The translations under genes and the position numbers were made by a program. Below, piece by piece: positions 23,145-33,731 of a stretch of 64,000 nt of DNA (within the stretch, counting starts at the first letter, position 1; every line of letters begins with the position of its first letter). The stretch lies in contig OX442314.1 of NCBI GenBank assembly GCA_949358305.1, forward strand, positions 24,357,060-24,421,059, in the 5' to 3' direction. The DNA comes from Strigamia acuminata (taxonomy: Eukaryota > Arthropoda > Chilopoda > Geophilomorpha > Linotaeniidae). The notes below the pieces were generated by a model. It saw only the letters and a program-made list of their open reading frames with translations. It searched no databases and had not been told where the DNA came from.

Positions 23145-24698
23145 GTAAACGACAGTTGCGACGCCATTTTTCACCGAGATTCCAACATCCCACCTGAACA
23201 ACGCCGGTTTTACTCCCTCACAACTTGGTACCAACCGAGAACCACATGCAGTTTCACCATGTGGGCCTGGCACAACGAAATCATCCGTATAGATTTCCGC
23301 AGTTTCCGCGTGCGGCGCCCCGACTCCGCCATCTTGGACGACAAAGGCTGCGTGGAGACGCTCACCGTCTACGACGCCCCGTACGCGGACGAGTCCCGTC
23401 TCCTGGCCATGTTTTGCGACTCGTGGTCCCCTCCGTTACCATCGAATCAGGATTTCATATCATCGGGCAACGCCATGTTCGTGCAATTCCACAGCGAAGT
23501 GGGTTCGTACGCCGGCTCCTCGTTGGAGTACTGGGTACAGTTTGATTACTTCAACGCCTTCACTCACGGCATCCCCGTGCCCAACACCGAGTGCGACGAA
23601 GTCTTTTCCAGTCCTTCCTCGTTGGACGGCGCGTTCTCGTCGCCCTTAAACAGTCTTTTATTCACCCGCAAAAGCGAACTCGAGTGCTCCTACTCCTTCC
23701 TCGCCGATTCGGTTCCCTACGAACAAGTCCTCGTGTCCTTCGACTCCATCAACTTCACATCCACCACACAAAGTACCTGTTCCCGCTGCCTCGACGACCC
23801 CGTCGACAAAATCATCATCCGGGACGCCGACGGAAGCGAGCTCGAATGCATATGCGGCATCAAAATGCGCTCGGAACACGCGAGCGGACGCGTCCGAATC
23901 CTCTCGACCGGGCCCTCCCTGCAAGTGAAACTACACGTGAAACGCGAGCCGCCCCGTTCCCACGGCAGCCTCCTGTTTAAGGGCAGTTACGAGTTCCTTC
24001 ACGGACCGAAATGCGGCCCGACCGTGCTGGATGCTCGTCAGCAAGGAGAGCTGGTTTTCCCCTTTCGCAACGACCCTTTGTCCGACAGTTTGGACTACGA
24101 GCCGTCGCGGGTGCACTGCATTTGGTCGCTGCTCGTGCATCCCTCCCGAAGCGTTTTCCTGCGCTTCGAGTCTGTTTATTTGTCGGATGATTGCGGCACC
24201 GAGCGAATCGAGGTCAAAATACCCTCGGAGCGTCACCAATATGTGGACGGAAATTTTGTTATGGTGTGCGGGGGAGGGTCGCCACCCGAAGAGCTTCCGG
24301 TGATCTCGGCTTCATCGCTGCGAGCGGGTCGTGCGTTGGTCGAGTTCCGGTCGGAAGATGCGTCGCATGCGGCCTCCTTCCGGTTGGTGTGGACCGAATT
24401 CATCCAGATGGAGCAGGCAGCTCGTACGGGAGAAATGCCCTCTTCGGACGACTGCTCTTTTGTTTGCGGCGGTTCCAACGCATGCATCCCGCACGAACTC
24501 GTGTGCAATGGTGTAAGAAACTGCCCATCGGCGTCGACGACCAGCGACGAGGATTCGTATTTGTGCCAAAAAGACAAGGACCACATCAACTATCTCGCGA
24601 TTGGACTCGGAGCGAGCGGTGGCGGCGTTTTAGCAACGTGTTTAATTTTAATTTTTCAAAAATGCTGTCGGAAACACGCCGATACGGACCCCGGGTGA
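23145..24698 (+). CDS. CUB/LDLa membrane protein, exon 5 (CUB3-CUB5, LDLa, transmembrane segment, stop)
   Basis: Acceptor ATAAATCAG before 23145, phase 0, 517 codons and stop TGA at 24696-24698. In order: a CUB-like module from NDSCDAIF to YWVQFDYF (about 23157-23550), with the ETLTVYDAP strand and MFCDSW; a second, divergent module from ECDEVF to LLFKGSYEF (about 23590-23999); a third from KCGPTVL to SFRLVWTEF (about 24010-24400). A six-cysteine LDLa module follows (24453-24566, CSFVC, CIPHELVC, NGVRNC, SDED), then a 22-residue hydrophobic span (24591-24656) and a CCRKH stop-transfer. This predicts a type I plasma-membrane protein with a large extracellular region. CUB(n)-LDLa-TM is the layout of insect Culd, and Neto is similar but has two CUB domains. 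I infer a Culd-like protein; orthology is not proven. Alternative-frame open stretches over this GC-rich exon are shadows. Confidence 0.9.
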   Translation, partial: VNDSCDAIFHRDSNIPPEQRRFYSLTTWYQPRTTCSFTMWAWHNEIIRIDFRSFRVRRPDSAILDDKGCVETLTVYDAPYADESRLLAMFCDSWSPPLPSNQDFISSGNAMFVQFHSEVGSYAGSSLEYWVQFDYFNAFTHGIPVPNTECDEVFSSPSSLDGAFSSPLNSLLFTRKSELECSYSFLADSVPYEQVLVSFDSINFTSTTQSTCSRCLDDPVDKIIIRDADGSELECICGIKMRSEHASGRVRILSTGPSLQVKLHVKREPPRSHGSLLFKGSYEFLHGPKCGPTVLDARQQGELVFPFRNDPLSDSLDYEPSRVHCIWSLLVHPSRSVFLRFESVYLSDDCGTERIEVKIPSERHQYVDGNFVMVCGGGSPPEELPVISASSLRAGRALVEFRSEDASHAASFRLVWTEFIQMEQAARTGEMPSSDDCSFVCGGSNACIPHELVCNGVRNCPSASTTSDEDSYLCQKDKDHINYLAIGLGASGGGVLATCLILIFQKCCRKHADTDPG

Positions 24699-24700
24699 TG
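24695..24700 (+). promoter_or_regulatory. Possible alternative splice donor overlapping the stop codon
   Basis: The bases GG|GTGATG straddle the TGA stop. Splicing here would remove the stop and leave two bases (GG) of a Gly codon, the phase needed by the downstream exon starting at 26563. Not splicing would give the short form ending in DTDPG. The donor matches the consensus only moderately. Confidence 0.4.
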
Positions 24701-26562
24701 AGCTCGAGGTTTGGATGACCGATTTTCAATGCTATGCACCGCAGAGCGGGTTTCAGGAGGGCAACATCCCTCCACTCCCTTCTCAGTCCCAACATCTTCG
24801 GGCGGCTCTTCATCTGTCGTCTACAAACTTTTCTATTTCACATATCGATATTTTTGCAACTGCAACTGCACTTTGCCTTTTCTTCTTTATTTTTATTATT
24901 ATTATTATTTTTTTTTTCTAAGTATACTTTTTCCAATAATTGAATTTTGTTTTTTTTTTAAAAAAGAAACAAAAAAAAAGAGAAAATGTACTTTGTATTG
25001 TCTATTTTTATTTGCTTTGTTTTGATTGTTACAAACTAGTGTTTTCGCTTTAAGAGTTGTTGCGGTCCAAGTGATGAATTATACAGTTTACACACACACA
25101 CACCTTTTGAAATTATATAAAGATGAGGCTCACTGGAAATACATCATCATTTCCTTTTATGAAGTTGAAAAGAAACGAACCGACACTTAATTTACTTTTA
25201 TATTTTCCAACATGCATCTCGAGCTGGATGCATTTAAATCATTTTTATTTATGTTTGTGTTTTATTTCTTTTTTCTTTTCAGAAAATGAGGAATTTTGAA
25301 TTAAAAATTTATATAACTTAATTACAATTGAGTTGTTGTTGTTTTTGCCGTTGTTGTTGAATCATTTCACAAGTTTTCACAAAAAGAATTTATTTAAAGG
25401 TGGTAATTGCATTTTGCACAGCAACGTTGACAAAAAGGAAAAAAAGAAAAAGAAAGAATTATTGGCTCGAAAGTGAAGAGTCCGTTTCTCATTTTCAATC
25501 ATCCTTTGTCGCTGGTCGAGTCAAATGGAACGTGTCACTGATTACAACCGCCAACTCCAAACAAATAGGTAAACCAAGACGACAACAAAACTCCCAACAA
25601 AAGAAGCTGGATCCACAATTAATGAAAAAATATATATAAAAAAACATTCCAAGTCTTATTTCGTTTTTGTGTATACCCGTAATCAAATTACCAAATTAAA
25701 AAATACATTGAATTATATTACAATGTATTGCCATGTATTTTGAAATGCATTGGGTGTTGCAAGACCTAAATGCGGCCCTGATGAAATACATTATTTAATG
25801 TATACAAACAATATCCTTAATTCTGTGAAATATTTTTTTGAACCAGAAGGATCTGTAAATCTTTCATCAAAATTTCTAAAATTTAATCAATTCAATAATA
25901 CTAAAATTACGCGCTACACCAGGGGTCTGCAATTAATTTTAAGTGGGGTCCGGATACTATTGAAAATTTTTATCGAGGTCCAGAAAAAAAAACACTTAAA
26001 AACCTTACTAAAAACCTAAGAAAACGGAAAAAACACTTAAAAACGTTACTAAAAACCTAAAAAAAAAGGAAAAAACAATTAAAAATCAAATAAACCCCCC
26101 AATAAACACACACAACCCAAAAAATACCAATAAAACCTAAAAAACATGAAAAAAACAAGAAAAAACAAGAAAAAAAAACACCGAAAAACCAAAGAAACCG
26201 AGGAAAAAACGTCGCTAAAACGCCACAGGGTCTAAGTTTCAACCTATTGCCGACCACTGCGCTAAAACTGTTAAATTTAACTGCAAAAAACATCAAAGTT
26301 TACATCAAAACCACCTTAAAAAAAATTCCAAACCCTCAAAAAAATTCGCTTTTGCCTCCAATAAATTAAAACCCGTAATTACCTAATTAGATTTAATTAT
26401 TCCAAGTGACATGTCGCATTTTCAAGATCAAGAGATTGCAGTTTACAAAATTAAAACAAAAAAAAAAAATCACTCAACATTTTTTTATACTCGTACATCG
26501 CACTTCTTTGTTCCCTTATTGGTTTTTGTTTTAAGTTTAGGTTTCTTTTATCTTGTTAAGAG
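24699..26562 (+). other. 3' region of the short form, or intron before the candidate tail exon
   Basis: Begins with GC-rich continuation of the exon (to about 24830), then T-rich DNA, a CACA microsatellite (25091-25102), an AATGCATT-family fragment (25690-25850) and the hAT-like element 25920-26259. No further gene seen. Confidence 0.5.
25920..26259. mobile_element. 340-bp hAT-type non-autonomous element with target duplication
   Basis: The left terminus CAGGGGTCTGCAA matches the inverted right terminus CAGTGGTCGGCAA at 11 of 13 positions, typical hAT short inverted repeats. It is flanked by the imperfect 8-bp duplication CGCTACAC / CGCTAAAA (25912-25919 and 26260-26267), 6 of 8 identical, as expected for an old hAT insertion. 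The interior is A-rich with CCTAAAAAAC-type repeats and no transposase. Confidence 0.75.
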
Positions 26563-26652
26563 CACCGAGTTTTGCTATCTCTCTTCCGGAAAGGAAGACG
26601 CCAACAAAAGTGACACGTTCCCCTACCCGGAAACGGACGATAACTGGACTGG
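26563..26652 (+). CDS. Candidate cytoplasmic-tail exon 6
   Basis: A GC-richer island in AT-rich DNA, with a pyrimidine-rich acceptor (TTTCTTTTATC..AAGAG) and a strong donor GG|GTAAGG. The frame that accepts GG from 24694 runs TEFCYLSSGKEDANKSD then TFPYPETDDNWT, is rich in G-starting codons and acidic, and ends in the same phase it began. This fits an intracellular tail after the transmembrane segment. The alternative acceptor two bases earlier would use a basic, less convincing frame. No similarity search was possible. Confidence 0.45.
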
Positions 26653-28322
26653 GTAAGGTTTTATCAACACGACATGACATCAACTAACTTAGTAAAGATA
26701 CTCGCGATAAACAAGATTTTTACAGCCAAATAGAAAAAGAAAAACATTCACGCTCATTAAGTGCAAACTTACGAATTTGTAATTAGAGTTAATTTCTAGA
26801 GTCTTCTTCCTGTTGCATTATTTAGTAAATTAAAGCCAAAAAGGAAAAAAATCTCTAAAGGCTCTAACACTAATTCTAATAAATTTTAACCAGCAAAGAG
26901 AGCAAAAGCTGCGTCGAGGGTAACAAGAAAGGGAAACTGAGCGGGGGTCGCTCGTTAATATATTTGGCAAAGCGAAATAAATTAGAGCAAAACTTAATTT
27001 GATTCAACTTACAGATAAGCACAAAATGGGCAAAACCTCATAATAAATTCAACAAGATGGAATAATTTTTTGCAATCTACAAGAAATTTAATATTTGTGA
27101 AAGCTTTTTTTCTCTCCTTTTCTCTTCTCTTCTTTCCCTCCGCTGTTTGTCTCCGTTTTTCTTTCCTCCACTCTTGAATTTTCACTCCGTGACTTGAGGT
27201 CGTATCACACACATAAATATACAAAAATATGCGATAAATTTCCACGTTAAACGACCCTTTCTCCTATTTCTAAAAATTAATTATATTCCTCCCTGTGGAG
27301 CTTGATTCGCTTTGGCCATTCTACAACGTCAACGACCAACTCTCGTTTTCTTCCTCTTTTTACAACCGCGGCAAATATTTTGTTGTCGTGGCGCAGACAA
27401 GCGCATTGTTCCTGCTTGTAAAAAAGCAAAACTTAAGAAAAAATAAAAATAAAAATAAAAATCAGTAATCACACGGCATTCTTCCACGGGAAAATATATG
27501 TTAATATTATTCAAATTATTTTATATTATTTATTACCTAAACTTAAGCTTTTTATTGATCTAAGTTCTAGGAACTGAGAAATTTGTGATGCGAGTGGAAT
27601 CAGTGCCTATTGTGTGGAATCAAGCAACAAGAACGAGATAAAGAAGAAGATAATCTGCCAATTATACGGAAAACAAAGTGTGAGCTGCTTAAAATTGCCC
27701 AAGCTTCGAATTTCACGTATAAACAATATGTTTACAAGGCAGGAAATGTGTTGTTACAAAACATTACCAAAAAAAAACGAGTGTTTGATATAAGCATCAG
27801 TAGAGTGCCTGTCTGGCGATTTAGGCCATCCAAAGGATAGACTTTCTTAAGGACCCAACCTAGCATTTACACCAAGAAGTGGAAAACCACAGAAAACCCG
27901 GTTGGAGGAGGATGGCAGGTGTTCTTGCCATAAAAACAGGGCTTAAAATGTAGCGGAAAATATTCTTTCGGTTCGTGATGATTTTGTAATTGTACAAATA
28001 ATTTTTTTAAATTTTGAAGTGGCGTTCCAGTTTATGAAATTAACCATCTCGAGGCAGTAACTCGATCAGACAAGAATGAGAAATAACTGGGATTCTCTAA
28101 ATTTTGGTATATTTAATGCTACTAAATAGTAGAGTGAATAAAATATGCATTATATTACAAGTCAACATCTAAAATCCTGGGACAGTTAATGCTGTTTGCG
28201 AAAACAAATATTTAATGGCAAAATAATACACAAAATATTTATATACCGTAATGAAAAATAATTTTATGTGCAGTTTTTACTTACAACGGATTCAGCGACT
28301 ACTTCTGTTGACAAACAAAATT

Positions 28323-28554
28323 TAATACGGAGTCAGAATGCAATTCGCACAAACAAATCCTGAAATCCAGTCATTTCTTTCTCACACATGTACAGAATTG
28401 AAAATCCAATGCTCAGTAGGAATACCACGAATGCAATGGAGATTATCAGTATCCCAATAACAAGGACAATTACACCACAAATTGCACAAAAGCTGAGGTG
28501 AATTCTAGATCCATTTAATTCTATTTCTCGACTCAAAATTAATACTCCGTATTA
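28323..28554 (-). mobile_element. Short element with TAATACGGAGT inverted ends enclosing a hydrophobic frame
   Basis: Perfect 11-bp inverted termini (28323-28333 and 28544-28554) suggest a small DNA element, possibly with TA target sites as in mariner-type MITEs. The enclosed minus-strand frame 28333-28536 (67 codons) has charged ends and a hydrophobic centre of about 35 residues (VIVLVIGILIISIAFVVFLL). It starts and stops almost exactly at the termini. Whether it is translated is unknown, and AT-rich DNA often gives hydrophobic chance frames. Confidence 0.4.
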
Positions 28555-28704
28555 TTTTTTACGAAATTAATTAAGTAAAAAATACCCATTGATACAATTT
28601 AAAATTTAAAAAAAAGGATTTAATTTAGTTACTAAATTTCCTATGGCTACCTTCACATTAACGAGATTAATTGATACGGAAAAAAAAGTTGCCGTTGGAA
28701 TTTA

Positions 28705-29100
28705 ATCCAAAAACGCTTCAAGGCCCAATCACTAAGGGGTTTCATAAATTTCACACTGAAGGTGCTGAAGTGATTGTTCCAATAATCACAATCACTGCAT
28801 TATTGAGTACCCACGCCAGGTCCAAGCGATTATTTTGCACGTCAAACGACTTTTACTTATAATTTTTTTTATTTTATTTTTGTTATTTATTTATTTGTTT
28901 TTGTTAAATTAAATTGATTATTTATTTTCATTTATTTAATAATTTATAACAAACTCTCTTCAGCACTAACAACTCCTTTTCAGACGATTATACATAAGCG
29001 CTGAAGTGCTGAAGCGATTATTCATGTGAATGTGATTGACCCACACAGGTCACATGATGCAAAATAATCGTCATAATCACTTCAGCGTCTTCAGCGTAAA
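28705..29100. repeat. Imperfect palindromic GCTGAAG/CTTCAGC repeat pair
   Basis: GTGCTGAAGTGATTGTTCC near 28760 resembles GTGCTGAAGCGATTATTC at 29004-29021, which is mirrored by ATAATCGTCATAATCACTTC then AGCGTCTTCAGCG at 29064-29096 around a TGACCCACACAGGTCA centre. Two related palindromic units, probably a foldback element. Confidence 0.5.
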
Positions 29101-29421
29101 AAAGGATTAAGGAGAGAAGGGAAAGAAAAAAATGTAATTAAATCCGGGTAAAAAAGTGCATTTTTCCTTCTTTTTTCGTTCAAGCATTGAAATTTTGGGA
29201 ATGTGCTATGTGCAGCGTTGTAAACTTTTATTTTTTTTTATTCGTTAAAAACCACTCACACCACGTCTCGTCTCGCCCAACTTTTAAAGTAAAACTTCTT
29301 AATCAACCAGATTTTTGCTCTTGCCAAAATGATGCGCATTTAATGACACAGGACAAACCGAAAAGTGCGAGCGCAAATAAACTCGTGTTAAAAACGGCAA
29401 AGAAATTTCTGCTCCGTAAAG

Positions 29422-29570
29422 ACATTTCTTAACTCAGTGCACCGGGGAATCTCGCAACGAGTTGATTGGAATGTGTCCAAAAAATCAACGGATCAAACAG
29501 GAAACCGGTGGGGAGGCCATCTTGGAGATAGAGGTCGGAAAGAGAGAGGAAACCTTCACATCACACAACG
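29422..29570 (+). CDS. Candidate cytoplasmic-tail exon 7
   Basis: The frame CTGESRNELIGMCPKNQR, continuing with acidic and lysine-rich codons (GGEAILEIEVGKREE), is coding-like in composition and ends at donor ACG|GTTAGG with one base over. Two acceptors are possible. AAAG before 29422 gives the phase needed to join 26652 directly but has a poor pyrimidine tract. TTCTTAACTCAG before 29438 looks stronger but needs phase 0, so an unseen small exon would have to lie between, perhaps near 26894-26919, where an ACCAG acceptor and GG|GTAACA donor flank a short frame. Confidence 0.4.
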
Positions 29571-32152
29571 GTTAGGACATAAATTACGATGCTGCACAAT
29601 CAGCACTATTTCAATAATCGATTTTATTTGCAGTTTCAAGCGCGGAAATTGTGGATATTCATAACGCTAAATTGCAGCCGCAAGAAAAGATGTTGCGCGA
29701 GCTTATTAAGGCGACTTGAAAGGGAAATTAGGACAATTTGGCAATCTTATTCTTTTTCCCCCTTCCTTTTTTCTTGGTGTCACTCGTTAAAATTGCACGC
29801 CGAGATGAATTTAAAATGGCGCAGATGCAACTGACAAGTTGTTGGCACGTGGCAAAGAAATTGCCTTTCAAATATTAAACCAAACGTCGTTATCTCTTCG
29901 TCGCCAAACGTTTTATCCAATGACGTCACGTGCGCGTGCGATTTAATAAAGAGATTGCGCGACAACGAACGACCTTTGACGCGCTTCGAAATATTTATTT
30001 ATTTATACAAGTATTTGCACGACGTCCACCACGCTTCAGCGTCACGTGTGAAATGCGCCTTAATTGATATGCGACTTGGAAGTACATTAGGAAAGTGTCG
30101 AGGGAAAGTAAAAAAAAAAAAAATTGCATTTGCAAATAGGGAAAACTTATTTCCATTTTGATTGGAATGTGTTAATGTGTTTTAAAGGGGATGGGAGTTA
30201 GCAAATCAAAAGAGCAGTTCACTTTTAAAGACCGCAAACAGAAATAATTATCAAATCATGAGGATTCGTTAGTGCGCACTTAATATGGGCAATAACTGTA
30301 TTCAAATTTTAATTGTACTGTACCAATGAAACAGCCGTTTTAATGGTTTTCTTCCAGTTAGTTCGCCAGACGCAAGAAATTGTCTCTTACTGGAATTAAA
30401 ACGCGACTGTAAAAACGAGGGGGAAATATGGGTGAAGAAAATCTAAGTGCTTGAAATTTTATGCTGCAATCAGAGTGATGACAAAAAATGGCGAACAGTA
30501 AATTGTTCAAGAACATCACGTCAAATAGACTTCAGCTCTTTAACTTATCACAAGTTTCTAGAAAGCCCAAAAAGGTTTTTTTTTTCTTTCTTTTTTTCTA
30601 TTTTCGTTTTTCACAACTCTTGGTCAATAAGTGGATCAATTGACAGATTTTTCACAATTCAATATTTTATCACTATCGACCATCTTGAGACCATTTCCAA
30701 AGTGAAAGCACTTTTCTAAGGGTTTACAATATTGCAAATAACCTTTGGAAGTTTTTACGTAGCCAGGAAGCCATCAAATCTGCAATATAAATATACATTT
30801 AAGGACATTTTAAATTGATTTCGCCATAAAAAGCAATTGTGGAGATATTTCTTCATTTAAATTGCTTACAATAATGTAAAAATAAACTTTCCCCATAAAC
30901 TCAACATTAGTGATATTCTAAAAGTTGTCACAGCACATCATCACAAGGACACAGACCGTCTAGTGGGTTCGTGTTCGTCTGACCAAGCCTGCCCATAGAG
31001 TTCTGCTACAACGACAATATTTTTTTTTATATTCTCATTCTATCAGTTGCTGCATTCAAAAATAAAAATACTTGTGTTTTAACAATTTTAGTTTAAGTGT
31101 ATTTTAAGTTTAAATTTTGAGTATGAGAATTTTAACCATTTAATAAAGCTGGCAACATGTATTACTTATTTATGACATCATTGGTCACATCATTGGAGTT
31201 ACAGGTTACGTCATTTTTGTTTTAAAATTGGAGTAAAACACAAAATATTTTAATTTTTGAATGCCAGCTAGGTTTATAACACTCTAGCAACTAAAACCAT
31301 ACTTTACTATCCGATTCCACTAGGTCTAAATAAAGAATGGACAATATTAAATCGGTAACAGCTGTCAACTTTTCTGTAATGCTTACGCATCTTCGCAGCG
31401 CCACAAAATACTAAATAATTCCATCTAAGAAGCAAGAGATCAGACAAAATCAATATATATTTTGGATAGAGCAACTAATTCTCCTTGCAAATAACATCAC
31501 CATCATTTTTCATTAAAAGTTTTCAAGATCAAGATTACTGAAACATCAAAAACTTCCATTCCCAAACAGTGCTTTCCAGCAAAGTTCAGGAGCAGCACAA
31601 ACAAAACCCCATCCTCAATGTCTGATCTTATCTACACAGCCTTTTTAAACAACAACCTTAAGTGCATTATTAACTTCAAAACCAGAAATCTGATTCCCCA
31701 ATTTTAGAGCTTCACTGCACTCCACCACACACACAAAATAAACTTTCATTCTAAAAAAAAAAAAATACTTTCGCTTCAAAAATGTCGAAATTATCTTCCC
31801 TGAATGAATTACAGGTGCCCCATTGAAAAAAATCCCATTTAAGCAGCCATTTTGTACTTAAAACCCACGTTATCAAACGAAAAACTCCTTATCCCAAGAT
31901 AAGCACACACATACACACTTAATGTTATTATGTTATTTATCAGAAGCTGCAATTGTGTCATCATTTATCTCCAAGGGTTATTTCCTGCCGGTAATGAAAC
32001 GAAATGTAGGTGTCAGCTGTGTAAAAGCGTTAACGATCACTATCCATCATGGCACTAATAAAGCCCGATCGCAAGTCTAATTCGATTTAGCGCCTCCTGT
32101 TGGTCACATTTGTGTATGTTTCGTCCTAATTAATTAAGGGGACACTAAATAG
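29571..32152 (+). other. AT-rich interval before the candidate terminal exon
   Basis: No gene recognised. Contains the CTGCATTC MITE at 31050-31267 and a GC-richer stretch at 29870-30060 with short chance frames. Confidence 0.4.
31050..31267. mobile_element. CTGCATTC MITE family, long copy (218 bp)
   Basis: Same termini as 19147-19291 (right end GAATGCCAG, one extra base). The interior is longer by about 75 bp and contains a repeated GACATCATTGG/CACATCATTGG phrase. Confidence 0.75.
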
Positions 32153-32379
32153 CTTCTTCCCTACCCGAATCCAACTCTGATGTATGGTCAATGCGACCGA
32201 ACACGATAAACTACCTGCGAAGCTACGGCAATGAAACTACACTCATCGAGTCCTCGGCTCGAGGAAAGCCACATTTCCCATGGAATGCAGCCACGGTTCT
32301 GCCCCAACCAACTCTCTCTCTCTCCACCTACCACCTCGTACCTAAGTTACTAGAACAGCTGCGAGCCACATATCAATAA
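32153..32379 (+). CDS. Candidate terminal exon 8 of the CUB/LDLa gene
   Basis: Acceptor CTAAATAG before 32153. Two bases complete the Ala codon left by 29570, then 74 codons run to TAA at 32377-32379 (SSLPESNSDVWSMRPNTI, NETTLIESSARGKPHFPW, LLEQLRATYQ at the end). It is GC-richer than its flanks, and the last stretch LSLSTYHLVPKLL is serine/leucine-rich. AATAAA overlaps the stop (32375-32380), with another AATAAA at 32608-32613. The phase agreement with the previous candidate exon supports the model. It could instead belong to an unrelated short gene starting at Met 32191. Confidence 0.45.
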
Positions 32380-33011
32380 AAAAGAAAGAAAAGAAGCTGA
32401 AGCCACAGGTTCAGACAACGAAAAGCTTTTTTCGTTTGCAAACGATTCGGAACAAAAACAACCGCCTGTATATGTGGTCCAACGCTTAAAGTTGGTGGGA
32501 GCCATGATAAATTTTATTCAAATTTCAAACGGAATGTGTTTGACCTATAGACACAGGAAACAGCTGCAATGCGCTTTCACTTCATATTCAGTTTGTGGTT
32601 AGAAGCGAATAAAGACTTTAAAACATGTTTTAACTTTTCAATTTTGTCACCAGGACATGGTTTAAGTTGACACTAGAGAAGTTAATCTTCATCTCTTGAA
32701 TTCAATCTCTAAATGTGCGCTTAAAACCCTTGCAAGCCAGTAATCCAAATCAATAAACTGTTCTACTCTAGGAATTTCAGTCTCTATGTTTTAGTTTTAG
32801 ATCTTGAAAAGAGGAAATCACTTCTCCTTATAGTAACAATTTAACTATTTAATGAGCACACGTCAGCCAAGAGTTGTCGCAGACAAAATGGCTGCTGAAG
32901 TACTGATCTCATTCATTAGATAAAAAAACAAAATGTACAGGTTTGTAAGGCAAACTCAGACTGATTTTGGAATTTTCCGAAACCTTTTTCATATCGAAAA
33001 AAGCAGTTTAA

Positions 33012-33377
33012 AGATGGAAACCCAAGGGAGCGGGTAAAATTCCAAAGCTTGCTAGTACAAGTTTAAAGAAAGAGTCATTTACAAGCTCACTTCACCCGCT
33101 TCTGGCTACCTAGCTAGCTTTCGGTAGCCAAAATCTACTCCAAGAATTTCCTCACCATTCTGATTGGCTGTCAAAGTCACATGACCAAAACACCTGCAAG
33201 CTTGAAGCTGGTAAATCAAACTCAGTTTGATCGGAAGCAGGTGAGTACAAGTTTGCTTCAAAACAAAGCTTTGAATAAAAACGTAAGCTTGTGTTTGATC
33301 AAGCGAGCGAGTTTTTAGCCGCTTTTTCAAGTAAAAGCAAGTTTTTAAATTTTACCCGCTCCCTTGTGTTTCCACCT
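33012..33377. mobile_element. 366-bp MITE with AGRTGGAAACAC termini, copy 2
   Basis: Reverse-oriented relative of the 6358-6742 element, with the same terminal inverted repeats and internal phrases (TCTGATTGGCTGTCAAAGTC, reverse-complemented in copy 1). It lies between the candidate gene end and the 16.4-kb array. Superfamily not assignable by eye. Confidence 0.8.
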
Positions 33378-33731
33378 GACAATTTGGCATCCATTATAGT
33401 TTTAGTCGCTACGATAAGCAAGTGAAACGTTCACCTGGCGGAATCACGATAAACAAACGTTCATTTCCAACGAAAAAATCTGCAACACTTTGCAGTTATA
33501 TGTGTACATAACCCTTAGCCCAGCCAATCTCGTCTACTCACAGTACGGTAGGCTTATTTCTACTCGCCTACTCCTACATTTATTACACCTTTACGATGCT
33601 TTAGTCGGAAACTATTTTTTTCTTGTTAGTTAACACAATAATTTTATTCCTCCTAGACTTCTGACCCTAGGAAAAATGAATTTCACACAGTGTATTATTC
33701 TCTGTTAGTGTGAGCACCGTTAATATTTTAT
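33378..33731. other. Short spacer between MITE and array edge
   Basis: 354 bp with no gene or repeat recognised. It is the last non-array sequence before unit 1. Confidence 0.5.

Larger units (their letters stand above)
26653..29421 (+). other. AT-rich interval between candidate tail exons
   Basis: Holds a possible small exon (26894-26919), an open stretch around 27295-27425 without recognised motifs, a 76-codon frame at 27610-27840 followed by a GGAAAACCACAGAAAACC phrase that looks like an old repeat, the 28323-28554 inverted-repeat element, and palindromic GCTGAAG-rich DNA at 28705-29100. Confidence 0.4.

Noticed and set aside
23225-24813. Several long alternative-frame and antisense frames over exon 5
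   Set aside because: Shadows of a GC-rich coding exon. Only the frame with CUB cysteines, LDLa and a transmembrane span is plausible.
27610-27840. 76-codon plus-strand frame, lysine-rich
   Set aside because: No recognised motif, followed by repeat-like GGAAAACCACAGAAAACC. More likely an old repeat.
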